This document shows positions 16,534 through 26,078 of a stretch of DNA of 64,000 nt, piece after piece. This DNA is from Aeromicrobium sp. Root495 (lineage in GTDB: Bacteria; Actinomycetota; Actinomycetes; Propionibacteriales; Nocardioidaceae). How positions within the stretch are numbered: the stretch's first letter is position 1; each line of letters opens with the position of its first letter. The position numbers and the translations under genes were made by a program. The stretch lies in NCBI RefSeq assembly GCF_001426755.1, contig NZ_LMFJ01000001.1, forward strand, positions 2,344,070-2,408,069, in the 5' to 3' direction. The notes under the pieces are model-generated. The model searched no databases. It was given only the letters and a program-made list of their open reading frames with translations, and had not been told where the DNA came from.

Positions 16534-17127
16534 TCAGGCGCGGTTGAGGGCGTCGCCGGCGATGAAGTCGAGCAGGTCGTCGATGTCCTCGGCGCTGGGC
16601 TTGGGCAGGGCGCTCTGCCCGTGCGCGAAGCCGATCCCGGCGTAGACGAGCAGGCCCGCCCGCATGCGTGCGGTGGCAGGCTCGTAGCCCAGGTCCTCGA
16701 GGGCCGAGCGCACGAGGCCGAAGACGAACTGGTCGCTCTCGGCGATGACCTCGGCCACCTTGGCATCGGTGCGGGCCCAGTCGCGCAGGGCACGCTCGAC
16801 GCTCCACGAGCGGTCGTCGACGAGCCGCATCGTCATGGAGCGCAGCCGTTCGGCCGGTGGCAGGTCACTCAGGCCCGCGAGCTGCTGCAGGAGCTCCCTC
16901 GTCTGGGTGCACCAGCGCTCGGCGACGGCCTCCTGCAGGGCATCGAGGTCGCTGAAGTGCCAGTAGAAGCTGCCCTTCGTGACGTCGAGCTCTCGGCACA
17001 GGCGCGAGATCTTGACGGCTCCGACGCCCTCGTCCATCAGCAGCGCCAGGGCCCGCTCGGTCCAGTCGTCGAGCGAGAGCCTGGCTGCCTGGCCCCGTCC
17101 GCGCGGAGTGGTGGACGGCTCGGTCAT
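16534..17127 (-). CDS. TetR family transcriptional regulator
   Basis: 197-aa one-component repressor. The HTH (about 38-58) reads VKISRLCRELDVTKGSFYWHF, close to the TetR consensus. The C-terminal ligand domain ends in a helix AEDIDDLLDFIAGDAL. It follows the lipase-like gene by 19 bp on the same strand. The 28-bp palindrome at 17954-17981 upstream of that pair is its likely operator, also controlling the divergent oxidase cluster. The ligand is unknown; a product or substrate of that cluster is the natural guess. Confidence 0.92.
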   Translation of the reverse strand: MTEPSTTPRGRGQAARLSLDDWTERALALLMDEGVGAVKISRLCRELDVTKGSFYWHFSDLDALQEAVAERWCTQTRELLQQLAGLSDLPPAERLRSMTMRLVDDRSWSVERALRDWARTDAKVAEVIAESDQFVFGLVRSALEDLGYEPATARMRAGLLVYAGIGFAHGQSALPKPSAEDIDDLLDFIAGDALNRA

Positions 17128-17146
17128 GGGTCCAGCCTAGACGCGA

Positions 17147-17950
17147 TCAGGGCGTGAGCGCCGATCGGACGGCCCGCGTGACTGCTGCCGAACGGGGCAG
17201 CAGCAGGTGGTTGACGCCGGTCACCACGATGGCTCTCGAGCCCGGCGCGACGCCGCTCGAGAACGGTTGCACGAGCACGTCGTCGGTGCTCACGACGTCG
17301 ACCCGACGGATCCCCGGCGTGCGGAGGCCGCGGGCCCGGAGAGCGTTCAGGAAGTCGGAGTGGCTGATGAGCTCCCGGCACACGGCGCACACCGGATCGA
17401 GCACGAGCTTCTCGACCGCCAGCACGGTGTCGTAGCTGCCGACGTCACGGCTCAGCCGGTCCAGGCCCCCGAGACCGGCGAGGTTGGTGCCGTCCCACAG
17501 GCCGCCGATCGCCACGAAGGAGTGGACCCGAGCGCGCCGCAGAGCCGACGCCTGCAGCGTGCGCAGGGTGGCGAGCGAGCCGGCACCGTAGGCCACGACG
17601 TCGACCGAGCGGCCCTTTCGACCTTGCGCCGTCCGGTCGATGGCAAGACCCACCTGCGGTGCGCTCTGGTCGAGGGAGGCCAGACCGCCCAGCCCGACGA
17701 GGGCGAGCAGTCCCCCGGCCCCATGGTCGACGAGCACCGGGCACCTGCGGTCCGCCCGCAGCGCATCGGCCACCGGTGCGAGCGTGGCCGACGTGCCGGC
17801 GAAGTCATGCACGAGCAGGACCGGCCGCCCGGTGCACGAGGCGGCACTCGCGGCCTGCCCCGGCGGCACGAGCTGCGTCGCCGTCAGCACCGCCAGGAGC
17901 ACTGCAGCGGGGAGCCGAGGGCCGACGGAGGGACGTGTGCGCCTTGTCAC
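17147..17950 (-). CDS. Secreted lipase-like protein lacking the catalytic serine
   Basis: About 267 aa, related to the class 2 lipase (LipB/EstA-like) alpha/beta hydrolases. A signal peptide of about 38 residues precedes LLVHDFAGTSATLAP (oxyanion region), LDPVCAVCRELISHSDFL (paired Cys typical of the family), STDDVLVQP (Asp) and VNHLLLP (His). At the nucleophile elbow, where GHSxG is expected, it reads AYGAGS, so the Ser position is Gly. It may be a non-catalytic lipid-binding protein. I prefer the GTG at 17950: the ATG at 17962 lies inside the operator palindrome. Confidence 0.75.
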   Translation of the reverse strand: MTRRTRPSVGPRLPAAVLLAVLTATQLVPPGQAASAASCTGRPVLLVHDFAGTSATLAPVADALRADRRCPVLVDHGAGGLLALVGLGGLASLDQSAPQVGLAIDRTAQGRKGRSVDVVAYGAGSLATLRTLQASALRRARVHSFVAIGGLWDGTNLAGLGGLDRLSRDVGSYDTVLAVEKLVLDPVCAVCRELISHSDFLNALRARGLRTPGIRRVDVVSTDDVLVQPFSSGVAPGSRAIVVTGVNHLLLPRSAAVTRAVRSALTP

Positions 17951-17953
17951 ACC

Positions 17954-17981
17954 CCGGACCATACCGTACGGTATGGTCCGG
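17954..17981. promoter_or_regulatory. Perfect 28-bp palindrome, probable TetR operator
   Basis: A perfectly self-complementary 28-bp sequence, centre ATACCGTACGGTAT, flanked by CCGGACC and GGTCCGG. It lies between the divergent lipase-TetR and multicopper oxidase units, about 40 bp upstream of the oxidase start. TetR-family operators often have such centres. It is not a terminator: no loop, and upstream of both genes. Confidence 0.75.
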
Positions 17982-18021
17982 AACCAGATCCTGCTCGAAC
18001 CCCACCCCGAAGGAGCCCGTC

Positions 18022-19818
18022 ATGACCCGACCCGTCTCACGGCGCGCGCTCATCGGCGGGGCCTCGGCGCTCGGCCTGGCCGCGAGCGCGACCTCCACCG
18101 GCGCGGCCGTCGCCAACCTCTCGCGGCTCCTCCCGCTCAGGAGCCCGCTGATCTTCCACTCCCCCGACGTCGCACCGTTCCGTCAGGAGCTTCCACGCCT
18201 CCCCGTGCTCACGGGACCTCGGTTCGACATCGCCGCCAAGACCACCACCCACCGCTTCCACCCGGACTGGGACCCGTCCCCAGCCTTCGGCTACGGCGGC
18301 CGCAGCTACCTCGGCCCGATCGTGGAGAACCACCGCGACGTCCCCACCCGGTTCACGATCCGCAACCAGCTGGGTGCCCACCCGTTCGCCGACGACATCG
18401 ACACGTCGGTCCACGGCGCCACCACCGACCAGCGGACCAGGCCCCACACGGTGCTCCACATGCACGGCGGTGAGACGCCCGCCTCGCAGGACGGCCACCC
18501 GCACGACTACCTCGTGCCCGGCGAGTCCTACACCCACACCTTCCCGAACCAGCAAGAAGCCGCGGCGCTCTGGTACCACGACCACTCCATGGGCACGACC
18601 CGCCTGAACGTCTACGCGGGCCTCGCCTCCATGTACCTCCTGCGCGACCGCTTCGACACCGGTCGACCCGACAACCCGCTCGGACTGCCGGCCGGGGAGT
18701 ACGAGGTGCCGCTCATGCTGCAGGAGAAGATCTTCACGGCGGGCGGACGACAGAGCATCCGGTCCACGCCCATCGTCCCCCAGGGGAAGTGGGAGGGCGG
18801 AGCCGTCGGTGACGTCGGCGTCGTGAACGGCGCCGTGTGGCCGCAGATGGCTGTGGCCCGCGGCCTCTACCGCTTCCGGCTCATCAATGCCGCCTCGTAC
18901 AGCGTCCTCAACCTGCACTTCTCCAACCGCATGCCGTTCTGGATCATCGGCAGCGACGGCGGCCTGCTCAACTCTCCCGCCCGCACCACCGAGGTCCGCC
19001 TCGCGCCGGCAGAACGACTCGACGTCCTCGTCGACTTCTCCGGCCTCGCGTCGGGCGAGACCGTGGAGCTGCGCAACGACGAGGCACCTCCCGGCCAGGC
19101 AGCGATCCTCGGCGAGGTCACGATGCCGTTGTTCTGCCGCTTCAGGGCCACGAGCTCCCGGGGCTTCCGCGGAGCCGTGCCCACGCGCCTGCGCGGCGGG
19201 CGCAACCAGCCTGCGCTCCTGCCGCCCGTGCCGAAGCCGCAGAAGGTCCGCAACGTCACGGTCCTCCAGCAGACCGAGCTCCGCATCCCGCCTGCCGTCA
19301 TGAGCCTCAACAATCTGGGCTTCGAGAGCGACGACATCGAGATGCCGAAGCAGGGCACGACCGAGCAGTGGAACATCATCAACGTCACGCAGGACCCGCA
19401 CCCGATCCACATCCACCTGGTCATGTTCCGGATCCTGAACCGGCAGTCGCTCAACACCCTGGGCTACCAGCTGCTCAACCCCATGCCGCCGTTCGGAAGC
19501 AAGTGGGCGCCGTCGCCGGACAAGTACCTGCTGGGCAGCCCGGTCACGCCCCCACCGTGGGAGCAGGGCCGCAAGGACACCGTCCGCACCGACGGGAACA
19601 CCGTCACGCGCGTGGTCATCCGCTGGCCCACGGCCGACGAGCTGGGCTTCGACCCCGACGCCTCGTTCATGCCGCACGGAGCCACGGCGCGCTCCACGGG
19701 ACACGTCATGCCCGACGGCTCCACCCACGTCGAGCCCGTCCAGGGATATGTCTGGCACTGCCACGTGCTCGACCACGAGGACCACGACATGATGCTCCGC
19801 TTCCGCACCCCCGCCTGA
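18022..19818 (+). CDS. Tat-exported multicopper oxidase
   Basis: 598-aa laccase-like oxidase (CotA/phenoxazinone synthase-like). Twin Arg at residues 7-8 (SRRALIGG) followed by a hydrophobic segment indicates Tat export folded with copper. All copper ligand motifs are present: HMHGG, WYHDHSM, HPIHIHL and HCHVLDHEDHDMM, the last giving the type 1 Cys and axial Met. It oxidises phenolic or similar compounds with O2 to water outside the membrane. First gene of a four-gene unit; AAGGAG precedes the ATG at 18022. Confidence 0.93.
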   Translation: MTRPVSRRALIGGASALGLAASATSTGAAVANLSRLLPLRSPLIFHSPDVAPFRQELPRLPVLTGPRFDIAAKTTTHRFHPDWDPSPAFGYGGRSYLGPIVENHRDVPTRFTIRNQLGAHPFADDIDTSVHGATTDQRTRPHTVLHMHGGETPASQDGHPHDYLVPGESYTHTFPNQQEAAALWYHDHSMGTTRLNVYAGLASMYLLRDRFDTGRPDNPLGLPAGEYEVPLMLQEKIFTAGGRQSIRSTPIVPQGKWEGGAVGDVGVVNGAVWPQMAVARGLYRFRLINAASYSVLNLHFSNRMPFWIIGSDGGLLNSPARTTEVRLAPAERLDVLVDFSGLASGETVELRNDEAPPGQAAILGEVTMPLFCRFRATSSRGFRGAVPTRLRGGRNQPALLPPVPKPQKVRNVTVLQQTELRIPPAVMSLNNLGFESDDIEMPKQGTTEQWNIINVTQDPHPIHIHLVMFRILNRQSLNTLGYQLLNPMPPFGSKWAPSPDKYLLGSPVTPPPWEQGRKDTVRTDGNTVTRVVIRWPTADELGFDPDASFMPHGATARSTGHVMPDGSTHVEPVQGYVWHCHVLDHEDHDMMLRFRTPA

Positions 19819-19850
19819 CCGGCTCGACCGACCACCTGAGGAGACAGTCG

Positions 19851-21176
19851 ATGACTGCCGAGACCGTGAGCACCACCCCCGAGGCCAACGCGTCGGAGGT
19901 TGGCACCGACGACGTCAAGGGGCCGTTCAGCTCCGCCGGCGTGCGCTGCCCGACGCACTTCGGCTACTGGGAGGCCAAGGAGACGCCGACGTGGAAGAAG
20001 CGTGAGCGCCTCGCGAAGAAGGTCTTCCGGCACCAGCTCTTCCCCGACGACGACAAGGCACAGCTCCTGTGCGAGGACCTCTTCGCCGGTGACCCGGTCG
20101 CGGAGCGCTTCGTGGCCGAGGTCTTCTTCGGCGAGATCGGACCGAAGAAGGGCCGCCAGATGCTGATGCAGGCCCTCGAGGAGGGTGTCGACGCCGTGGA
20201 GGGCGCGCCCGACTCCATGAAGGAGCTCTTCGCCGAGTTCGAGAGCGTCCCGGACTGGGTCGACGTCGAGCTCGTGAAGAAGGGCGCCGAGGTCTGGCGC
20301 CGCTGGGGAACGATGCTCTTCAGCGTCGCCGGCGCCATCACCCTGGAGATCTACACCGAGGGTGCCGTGGCCAAGCCCTTGGCGCTCGCCGGTGGGTACG
20401 CAGGTGACAACGCCCTGCGCCGGTTCCTGGAGACGTCGCAGTTCTGGATCGACATGTCCGAGCCGGGCAAGATCCTGGAGCCCGGCTCGTCGGCCCGCAC
20501 GACGGCGATGCTCGTGCGCGTCATGCACGTCTCGGTGCGCAAGCGCGTGGGCGAGCACCCCGAGTGGGACCACGACGCCTACGGCCTGCCCATCAGCCAG
20601 ACCTACGAGCAGATGACACAGATCGGCGGCGCCGTGGCGCCTGCGCTCTCGCTGTGGCTCGCCGGCGTGCACACCACGCCGTCGGAGATGCGCGCCCTCA
20701 TCCACTTCAACCGGTACATGGGCCACCTCGTCGGCGTCCAGCCCCGCTGGGCCACCCACACCATCCGCGACCAGCTGCAGGTGCTGGCCATGGCCACCGC
20801 CGCCCGCACGTACGACGCGGGCGACGCCGGCAAGGAGCTCATCGAGTCCTTCCCGGCCGCCTTCGCACCGAGGCCTGGCCAACGGGGGTTGCGCCGCCTG
20901 CGGGCCTGGTACAACCACCGCATCTACGCGGCGTACTGCGCGCTCTGGATGGCTCCGCCCACGCGCAGGATGTACGACATGCCGTCGGCCGCGTTCGGCC
21001 TCGGCGTCATCGTGCTGCGCCTGCCCTTCCTGCACACGGTCGAGATCCTGCGCCGCCTCCCCGGCCTCAAGCAGCTGCACGTCAAGGTCGTCGACCGCCA
21101 CCGGCGCAACTGGCTGGAGGCCCAGATGAACGGACGCAAGGCCGCGTTCGACGCCTCCAGCGGCCTGCGCAAGTAG
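19851..21176 (+). CDS. Lcp/MpaB-like oxygenase (DUF2236)
   Basis: 441 aa, DUF2236 (ER-bound oxygenase MpaB/latex-clearing protein) family; latex-clearing protein Lcp is a b-type haem dioxygenase cleaving polyisoprene. Here R191, T195 and H226 (RRFLET, then MHVSVRKRV) have nearly the spacing I recall for Lcp haem residues R164, T168 and H198. Most Lcp proteins are Tat-exported; this one has no signal peptide, so it probably acts inside the cell. GAGGAG precedes the ATG at 19851. It is second in the oxidase unit, 32 bp after the copper oxidase. Confidence 0.82.
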   Translation: MTAETVSTTPEANASEVGTDDVKGPFSSAGVRCPTHFGYWEAKETPTWKKRERLAKKVFRHQLFPDDDKAQLLCEDLFAGDPVAERFVAEVFFGEIGPKKGRQMLMQALEEGVDAVEGAPDSMKELFAEFESVPDWVDVELVKKGAEVWRRWGTMLFSVAGAITLEIYTEGAVAKPLALAGGYAGDNALRRFLETSQFWIDMSEPGKILEPGSSARTTAMLVRVMHVSVRKRVGEHPEWDHDAYGLPISQTYEQMTQIGGAVAPALSLWLAGVHTTPSEMRALIHFNRYMGHLVGVQPRWATHTIRDQLQVLAMATAARTYDAGDAGKELIESFPAAFAPRPGQRGLRRLRAWYNHRIYAAYCALWMAPPTRRMYDMPSAAFGLGVIVLRLPFLHTVEILRRLPGLKQLHVKVVDRHRRNWLEAQMNGRKAAFDASSGLRK

Positions 21177-21214
21177 CTTCCTCCCCTCCCGAAGACCCGA
21201 AGAGAAGAGCACTC

Positions 21215-22273
21215 ATGGACAAGACCATCGTCGACGCCTGGAACGGCCCGGGCCTGCGTGACGGCGAGCTCACGACCGTCACGCCGCGCGACAACGCGCT
21301 GCACGCCGTGGATCCTGCTGCCTTCGAGCACTGGTACGTCGACGCCCACCTCGACTCGGGCCACACCGTCATCGGCTTCCTGACCAAGCGTCGCCCCGAG
21401 CAGCGCCCGGGGTGCGACCCGTCGATCGAGATGCTCGTCTACTACCCCGACGGCTCGCGCCGCCAGATCAATGCCTCCTACCCGAAGGCTCAGGCGTCGT
21501 TCTCCACCGACTCGGCCGACGTGCGCATCGGCCCCAACACCCTGCGCGCCGAGCACCCGACCGAGGGACTTCCTGTCCACCTCGTCCACCTCGAGGGCGA
21601 CGGCGTCGTCTTCGACCTGACCTTCACCAACGAGACGCCCAGCTGGATGCCGGGGACGGGACAGACCACCTACGGCTCCAAGCAGCACTTCGGCTGGGTG
21701 GTTCCGGGGCCGCGGGCCCGGGTCAGCGGCACGGTGGTCATCGACGGCGAGACGATCGACGCCGCCGGCATCGGCTACCACGACCACAACTGGGGCGTCG
21801 GGCAGATGCCGCGCATCATCGACCGCTGGCACTGGGGTCGCCTCTACACGCCCGACTACACGATGTTGTTCGCCACCGTCCTCACCCAGAAGCGGTGGGA
21901 CCGGCACATGACGACGGCCGCGATGATCGCCCGTCACGACAAGATCCTGCTGAGCTCGGGCGAGTTCACGCTCGCCGAGGGACCCATGCCGTACGACGAC
22001 ACGGCCCACCGCACGCGCCCCGAGTGGATCCAGCTCACGGCGCCCGGAGAGTTCGACCTTCGGCTCGACGTCGATCGCATCTCGCACGCGCACGACCTCC
22101 TCGACGACGTGCCCGTCGTCCGGAGCCGGCTCGTGAAGCCGATCGTCCACGGACTCGTCGGGCGTCCCGGCTACTTCCGGTTCGACTCCACGTACGACCT
22201 GCGGATCACGCTCGACGGGCTCGACGAGCACCTCACCGGTCACACCCTCCACGAGATGGTGGCGCTGTCCTGA
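21215..22273 (+). CDS. CrtC/AttH-like lipocalin-fold protein
   Basis: 352 aa. GYHDHNWGVGQ with nearby PSWMPGTGQTTYGSKQHFGWVVPGP and RWHWGRLYTPDYTM fit the AttH/CrtC family (carotenoid 1,2-hydratase and relatives). CrtC adds water to terminal C=C bonds of carotenoids; many homologues have other or unknown substrates. No signal peptide. It lies 38 bp after the DUF2236 gene and overlaps the next gene region closely, so co-transcription is likely. A role on an isoprenoid or other unsaturated lipid is inference. Confidence 0.75.
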   Translation: MDKTIVDAWNGPGLRDGELTTVTPRDNALHAVDPAAFEHWYVDAHLDSGHTVIGFLTKRRPEQRPGCDPSIEMLVYYPDGSRRQINASYPKAQASFSTDSADVRIGPNTLRAEHPTEGLPVHLVHLEGDGVVFDLTFTNETPSWMPGTGQTTYGSKQHFGWVVPGPRARVSGTVVIDGETIDAAGIGYHDHNWGVGQMPRIIDRWHWGRLYTPDYTMLFATVLTQKRWDRHMTTAAMIARHDKILLSSGEFTLAEGPMPYDDTAHRTRPEWIQLTAPGEFDLRLDVDRISHAHDLLDDVPVVRSRLVKPIVHGLVGRPGYFRFDSTYDLRITLDGLDEHLTGHTLHEMVALS

Positions 22274-22284
22274 ACGTCGCGGCG

Positions 22285-22620
22285 GTGGCCGTCGCACTGC
22301 TCACGGCGGCGGTCTTCACGAAGGCCGGCCTCGACATGGTGCTGGCCCGGCCACCCATGCCCGAGGCCGCCGCACGCCTCGGCGTCCCGCTCCCCCGCTT
22401 CCGCGCCGTCGGGGCCCTCGAGCTGGCCGGCGTCCTGGGTGTCGTCGTCGGGCTGTGGTGGACGCCGCTGGGCGTCCTGGCCGCAGGGTGCCTCGCGACC
22501 CTGACCGTGGGAGCGGCCGTGACGCACGTGCGGGCGGGCGACGAGCCGAAGGACGTCGGCCCGGCCGTGGTCTGCTGCGCCCTCGCAGCCGCCACCGCCA
22601 CCCTCCTCGCGCTCCGCTGA
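22285..22620 (+). CDS. DoxX-like membrane protein
   Basis: About 111 aa with four membrane helices. VALLTAAVFTKAGLDMVL, FRAVGALELAGVLGVVVGLWW and AAVTHVRAGDEPKDVGPAVV match the DoxX-like family. Start uncertain: GTG at 22285 is chosen; a CTG at 22270 would overlap the stop of the preceding gene. DoxX-like proteins are often paired with redox enzymes. It closes the four-gene unit; its stop lies inside the long palindrome at 22615-22677. Confidence 0.7.
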   Translation: MAVALLTAAVFTKAGLDMVLARPPMPEAAARLGVPLPRFRAVGALELAGVLGVVVGLWWTPLGVLAAGCLATLTVGAAVTHVRAGDEPKDVGPAVVCCALAAATATLLALR

Positions 22621-22677
22621 GCGTGACGTTCGCGGGGTCAAAAGACGCCTTTGACCCCCGAGACGTCACGCTCAGCG
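22615..22677. terminator. Long two-stem palindrome shared by convergent genes
   Basis: Outer arms CGCTGAGCGTGACGT and complement (15 bp perfect) and inner arms GGGGTCAAA/TTTGACCCC (9 bp), separated by unpaired TCGC/CGAG, with loop AGACGCC. Each outer arm carries the stop codon of a flanking gene (TGA at 22618-22620 for doxX-like; minus-strand TGA at 22672-22674 for birA). Probably a bidirectional terminator. Confidence 0.7.
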
Positions 22678-23493
22678 GGGATGAGTGGGGCGGACGTGGG
22701 TGACGTCGCCGGCGCTGAGGTGCTGCCCGGCGACGACGAGACGGCCGTCGGCATCGACGTCGGTGGCCTCACCGATCAGGTCGGAGCCGTCGGGCAGCTC
22801 GACGCGCACCTCCTGGCCGAGCGTCACGCAGGCTGCCCGGTACTCCGACTGCAGACCGCTCCGAGGGTCGCCGCCGGTCGCCGTCCACGGCTCGTAGTGC
22901 CGGGCGATCTTCTCGAGCAGGACCTGGAGGACCTTCGCCCGGTCCAGTGTGTGCGCACCCTCGAGCAGCAGGGACGTCGCCGTGGGCACCGGCAGCTCGT
23001 CGGTCGTGAGGTCGACGTTGAGGCCGATCCCGAGGACCGCGGCGGGGCCGACGGGTGACTCGACCCGCTCGAGGAGGATGCCGCTGATCTTGCGGCCACT
23101 GATCAGGACGTCGTTGGGCCACTTCACCCCGGCCTCCACCCCGACGGCGGCCACCGTGTCGCGCACGGCGAGGCCGGTGAGCAGCGGCAGCCAGACCCAG
23201 GCCTGGGGCGGCACGCTCTCCGGTCGTAGGACCACCGAGACCACCACGCACGACCGAGCGGGCGTCGTGAAGGAACGGTCGAGCCGACCCCGGCCGGCCG
23301 TCTGGTGCTCCGTCGTGACCACGAGTCCCGACGGCGCCCCGGCCCGCGCGAGCGCGGCGGCGTCGGAGTTGGTGCTCCCGGTCGTCTCGCTCACGACGAG
23401 CTCGGACCACGGGGACCCGTCGCGCACGAGGGCGGTCCGCAGGGCGTCGGCGTCGAGTGCCGGCCGGGCGGGGACAACGGGGTCGGACGTCAT
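22672..23493 (-). CDS. birA: Biotin-[acetyl-CoA carboxylase] ligase
   Basis: 273-aa enzyme that activates biotin with ATP and attaches it to the carboxylase carrier subunit. [28 protein letters not shown] (biotinyl-AMP loop), [20 protein letters not shown] and the SH3-like C-terminal domain ([12 protein letters not shown]) are present. There is no N-terminal HTH, so it is the monofunctional form. The ATG at 23493 is preferred over an ATG six codons upstream. The divergent neighbour is a biotin-dependent carboxylase gene, the expected functional partner. Confidence 0.95.
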   Translation of the reverse strand: MTSDPVVPARPALDADALRTALVRDGSPWSELVVSETTGSTNSDAAALARAGAPSGLVVTTEHQTAGRGRLDRSFTTPARSCVVVSVVLRPESVPPQAWVWLPLLTGLAVRDTVAAVGVEAGVKWPNDVLISGRKISGILLERVESPVGPAAVLGIGLNVDLTTDELPVPTATSLLLEGAHTLDRAKVLQVLLEKIARHYEPWTATGGDPRSGLQSEYRAACVTLGQEVRVELPDGSDLIGEATDVDADGRLVVAGQHLSAGDVTHVRPTHPR

Positions 23494-23544
23494 GTAGCCA
23501 GCCTCACACACGGGGTCAGTTACGCCACGGTTACGCTAGCGCCC

Positions 23545-25145
<1,601 letters not shown>

Positions 25146-25149
<4 letters not shown>

Positions 25150-25397
25150 GCGAGGAGACCACGTCCGAGACGACTCCGGAGCCGGCCAAGCCGCTGCTCC
25201 GGGTCGTCAAGGGCGACCTCACGGCCGAGGAGCTGGCGGCGCTCGTGGCCGTCGTCCAGGCACGGCGTGCGGCGTCCGCCGCCGCGGCCGCGGGCCAGGT
25301 CAGGAAGCCGCGCTCGGAGTGGGGCCACCCCGCCCGCGCCGCACGCACGCCGCTGCGGGTCGGTCCCGACCAGTGGCGCCGTTCCTCCTGGGCCTGA
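25146..25397 (+). CDS. accE: Acyl-CoA carboxylase epsilon subunit
   Basis: 83-aa accessory subunit found only with actinobacterial AccD proteins. The core [22 protein letters not shown] and the tail [25 protein letters not shown] match the epsilon family (WxxPxR pattern). Its GTG overlaps the beta subunit stop (GTGA), so translation is coupled. It helps assemble the alpha-beta complex and raise activity. Confidence 0.9.
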
Positions 25398-25433
25398 CCC
25401 CCGCCGTGCACCACTGCTTGAGATGATGGGGTC

Positions 25434-26078
25434 ATGACGCTGCACCACCAGACCGACGTGAGCGTCGCCGACTGGTTCAGCACCGACCCCCGCACCGATC
25501 CGTCCGTGGGTCCGGCCGACTTCGAGGCCTACGTCCGGCTGCTGCTTCCGGGCCGCGACCAGGGCATCGAGGGCCACCTCGCCACCGAGGAGCTCGACCG
25601 GCTCGTCGCGGTGCTCGCGCGTCACACCGCCACCCCCGAGCGGTGCTTCTTCGGCCTCTGGGACGGCTACGGCGAGATCTACGGCGGCGAGGCCGTGGCG
25701 TTCCTGACCACCTTTGCCGGTCCCGCCCGGTGGCCCGGCCGACCCTTCCGCGCCGAGAAGCCCCGCACGCCACCGCCCCCTGCCTTCGGCCCCGACGTCA
25801 TGGACGCTCCTCGGGTGGCCGTCGGGCAGCTCCAGCACCTGCTCTTCAGCGGACCGCTGCAGGAGGCCGGCCAGTGGGGCGCCCGCCCGTTCGGCCCGTC
25901 CGTGCCGCGCGAGATCAACAGCCCCAACCTCATGTGGCCGGCCGACCACGCCTGGTTCGTGACCACCCACGTCGACGAGGCGTGGGCCGGCATCGGCGGC
26001 ACCGCTGCGCTCGCCCACGACCTGCTGACGACGGACGGCCTCGAGACCGTCCGCACGACGCACCCGGAGCGTCGATGA
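25434..26078 (+). CDS. Hypothetical protein
   Basis: 214-aa soluble protein, no signal peptide or membrane helix. It contains PERCFFGLWDGYGEIYGGEAV, PDVMDAPRVAVGQLQHLLFSG and SPNLMWPADHAWFVTTHVDEAW, wording I associate with conserved actinobacterial proteins of unknown role. Its stop overlaps the maf start (ATGA), so they are coupled; 36 bp separates it from accE. Function not inferred. Confidence 0.75.
   Translation: MTLHHQTDVSVADWFSTDPRTDPSVGPADFEAYVRLLLPGRDQGIEGHLATEELDRLVAVLARHTATPERCFFGLWDGYGEIYGGEAVAFLTTFAGPARWPGRPFRAEKPRTPPPPAFGPDVMDAPRVAVGQLQHLLFSGPLQEAGQWGARPFGPSVPREINSPNLMWPADHAWFVTTHVDEAWAGIGGTAALAHDLLTTDGLETVRTTHPERR

Noticed and set aside
17951-17962. ATG start (17962) for the lipase-like gene
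   Set aside because: It lies inside the 28-bp operator palindrome; the GTG at 17950 leaves the operator intact and keeps the signal peptide.
17659-18021. Upstream extension of the multicopper oxidase frame
   Set aside because: It is Arg/Pro-rich and antisense to the lipase-like gene, and crosses the operator palindrome; the Tat signal at the ATG at 18022 fixes the start.
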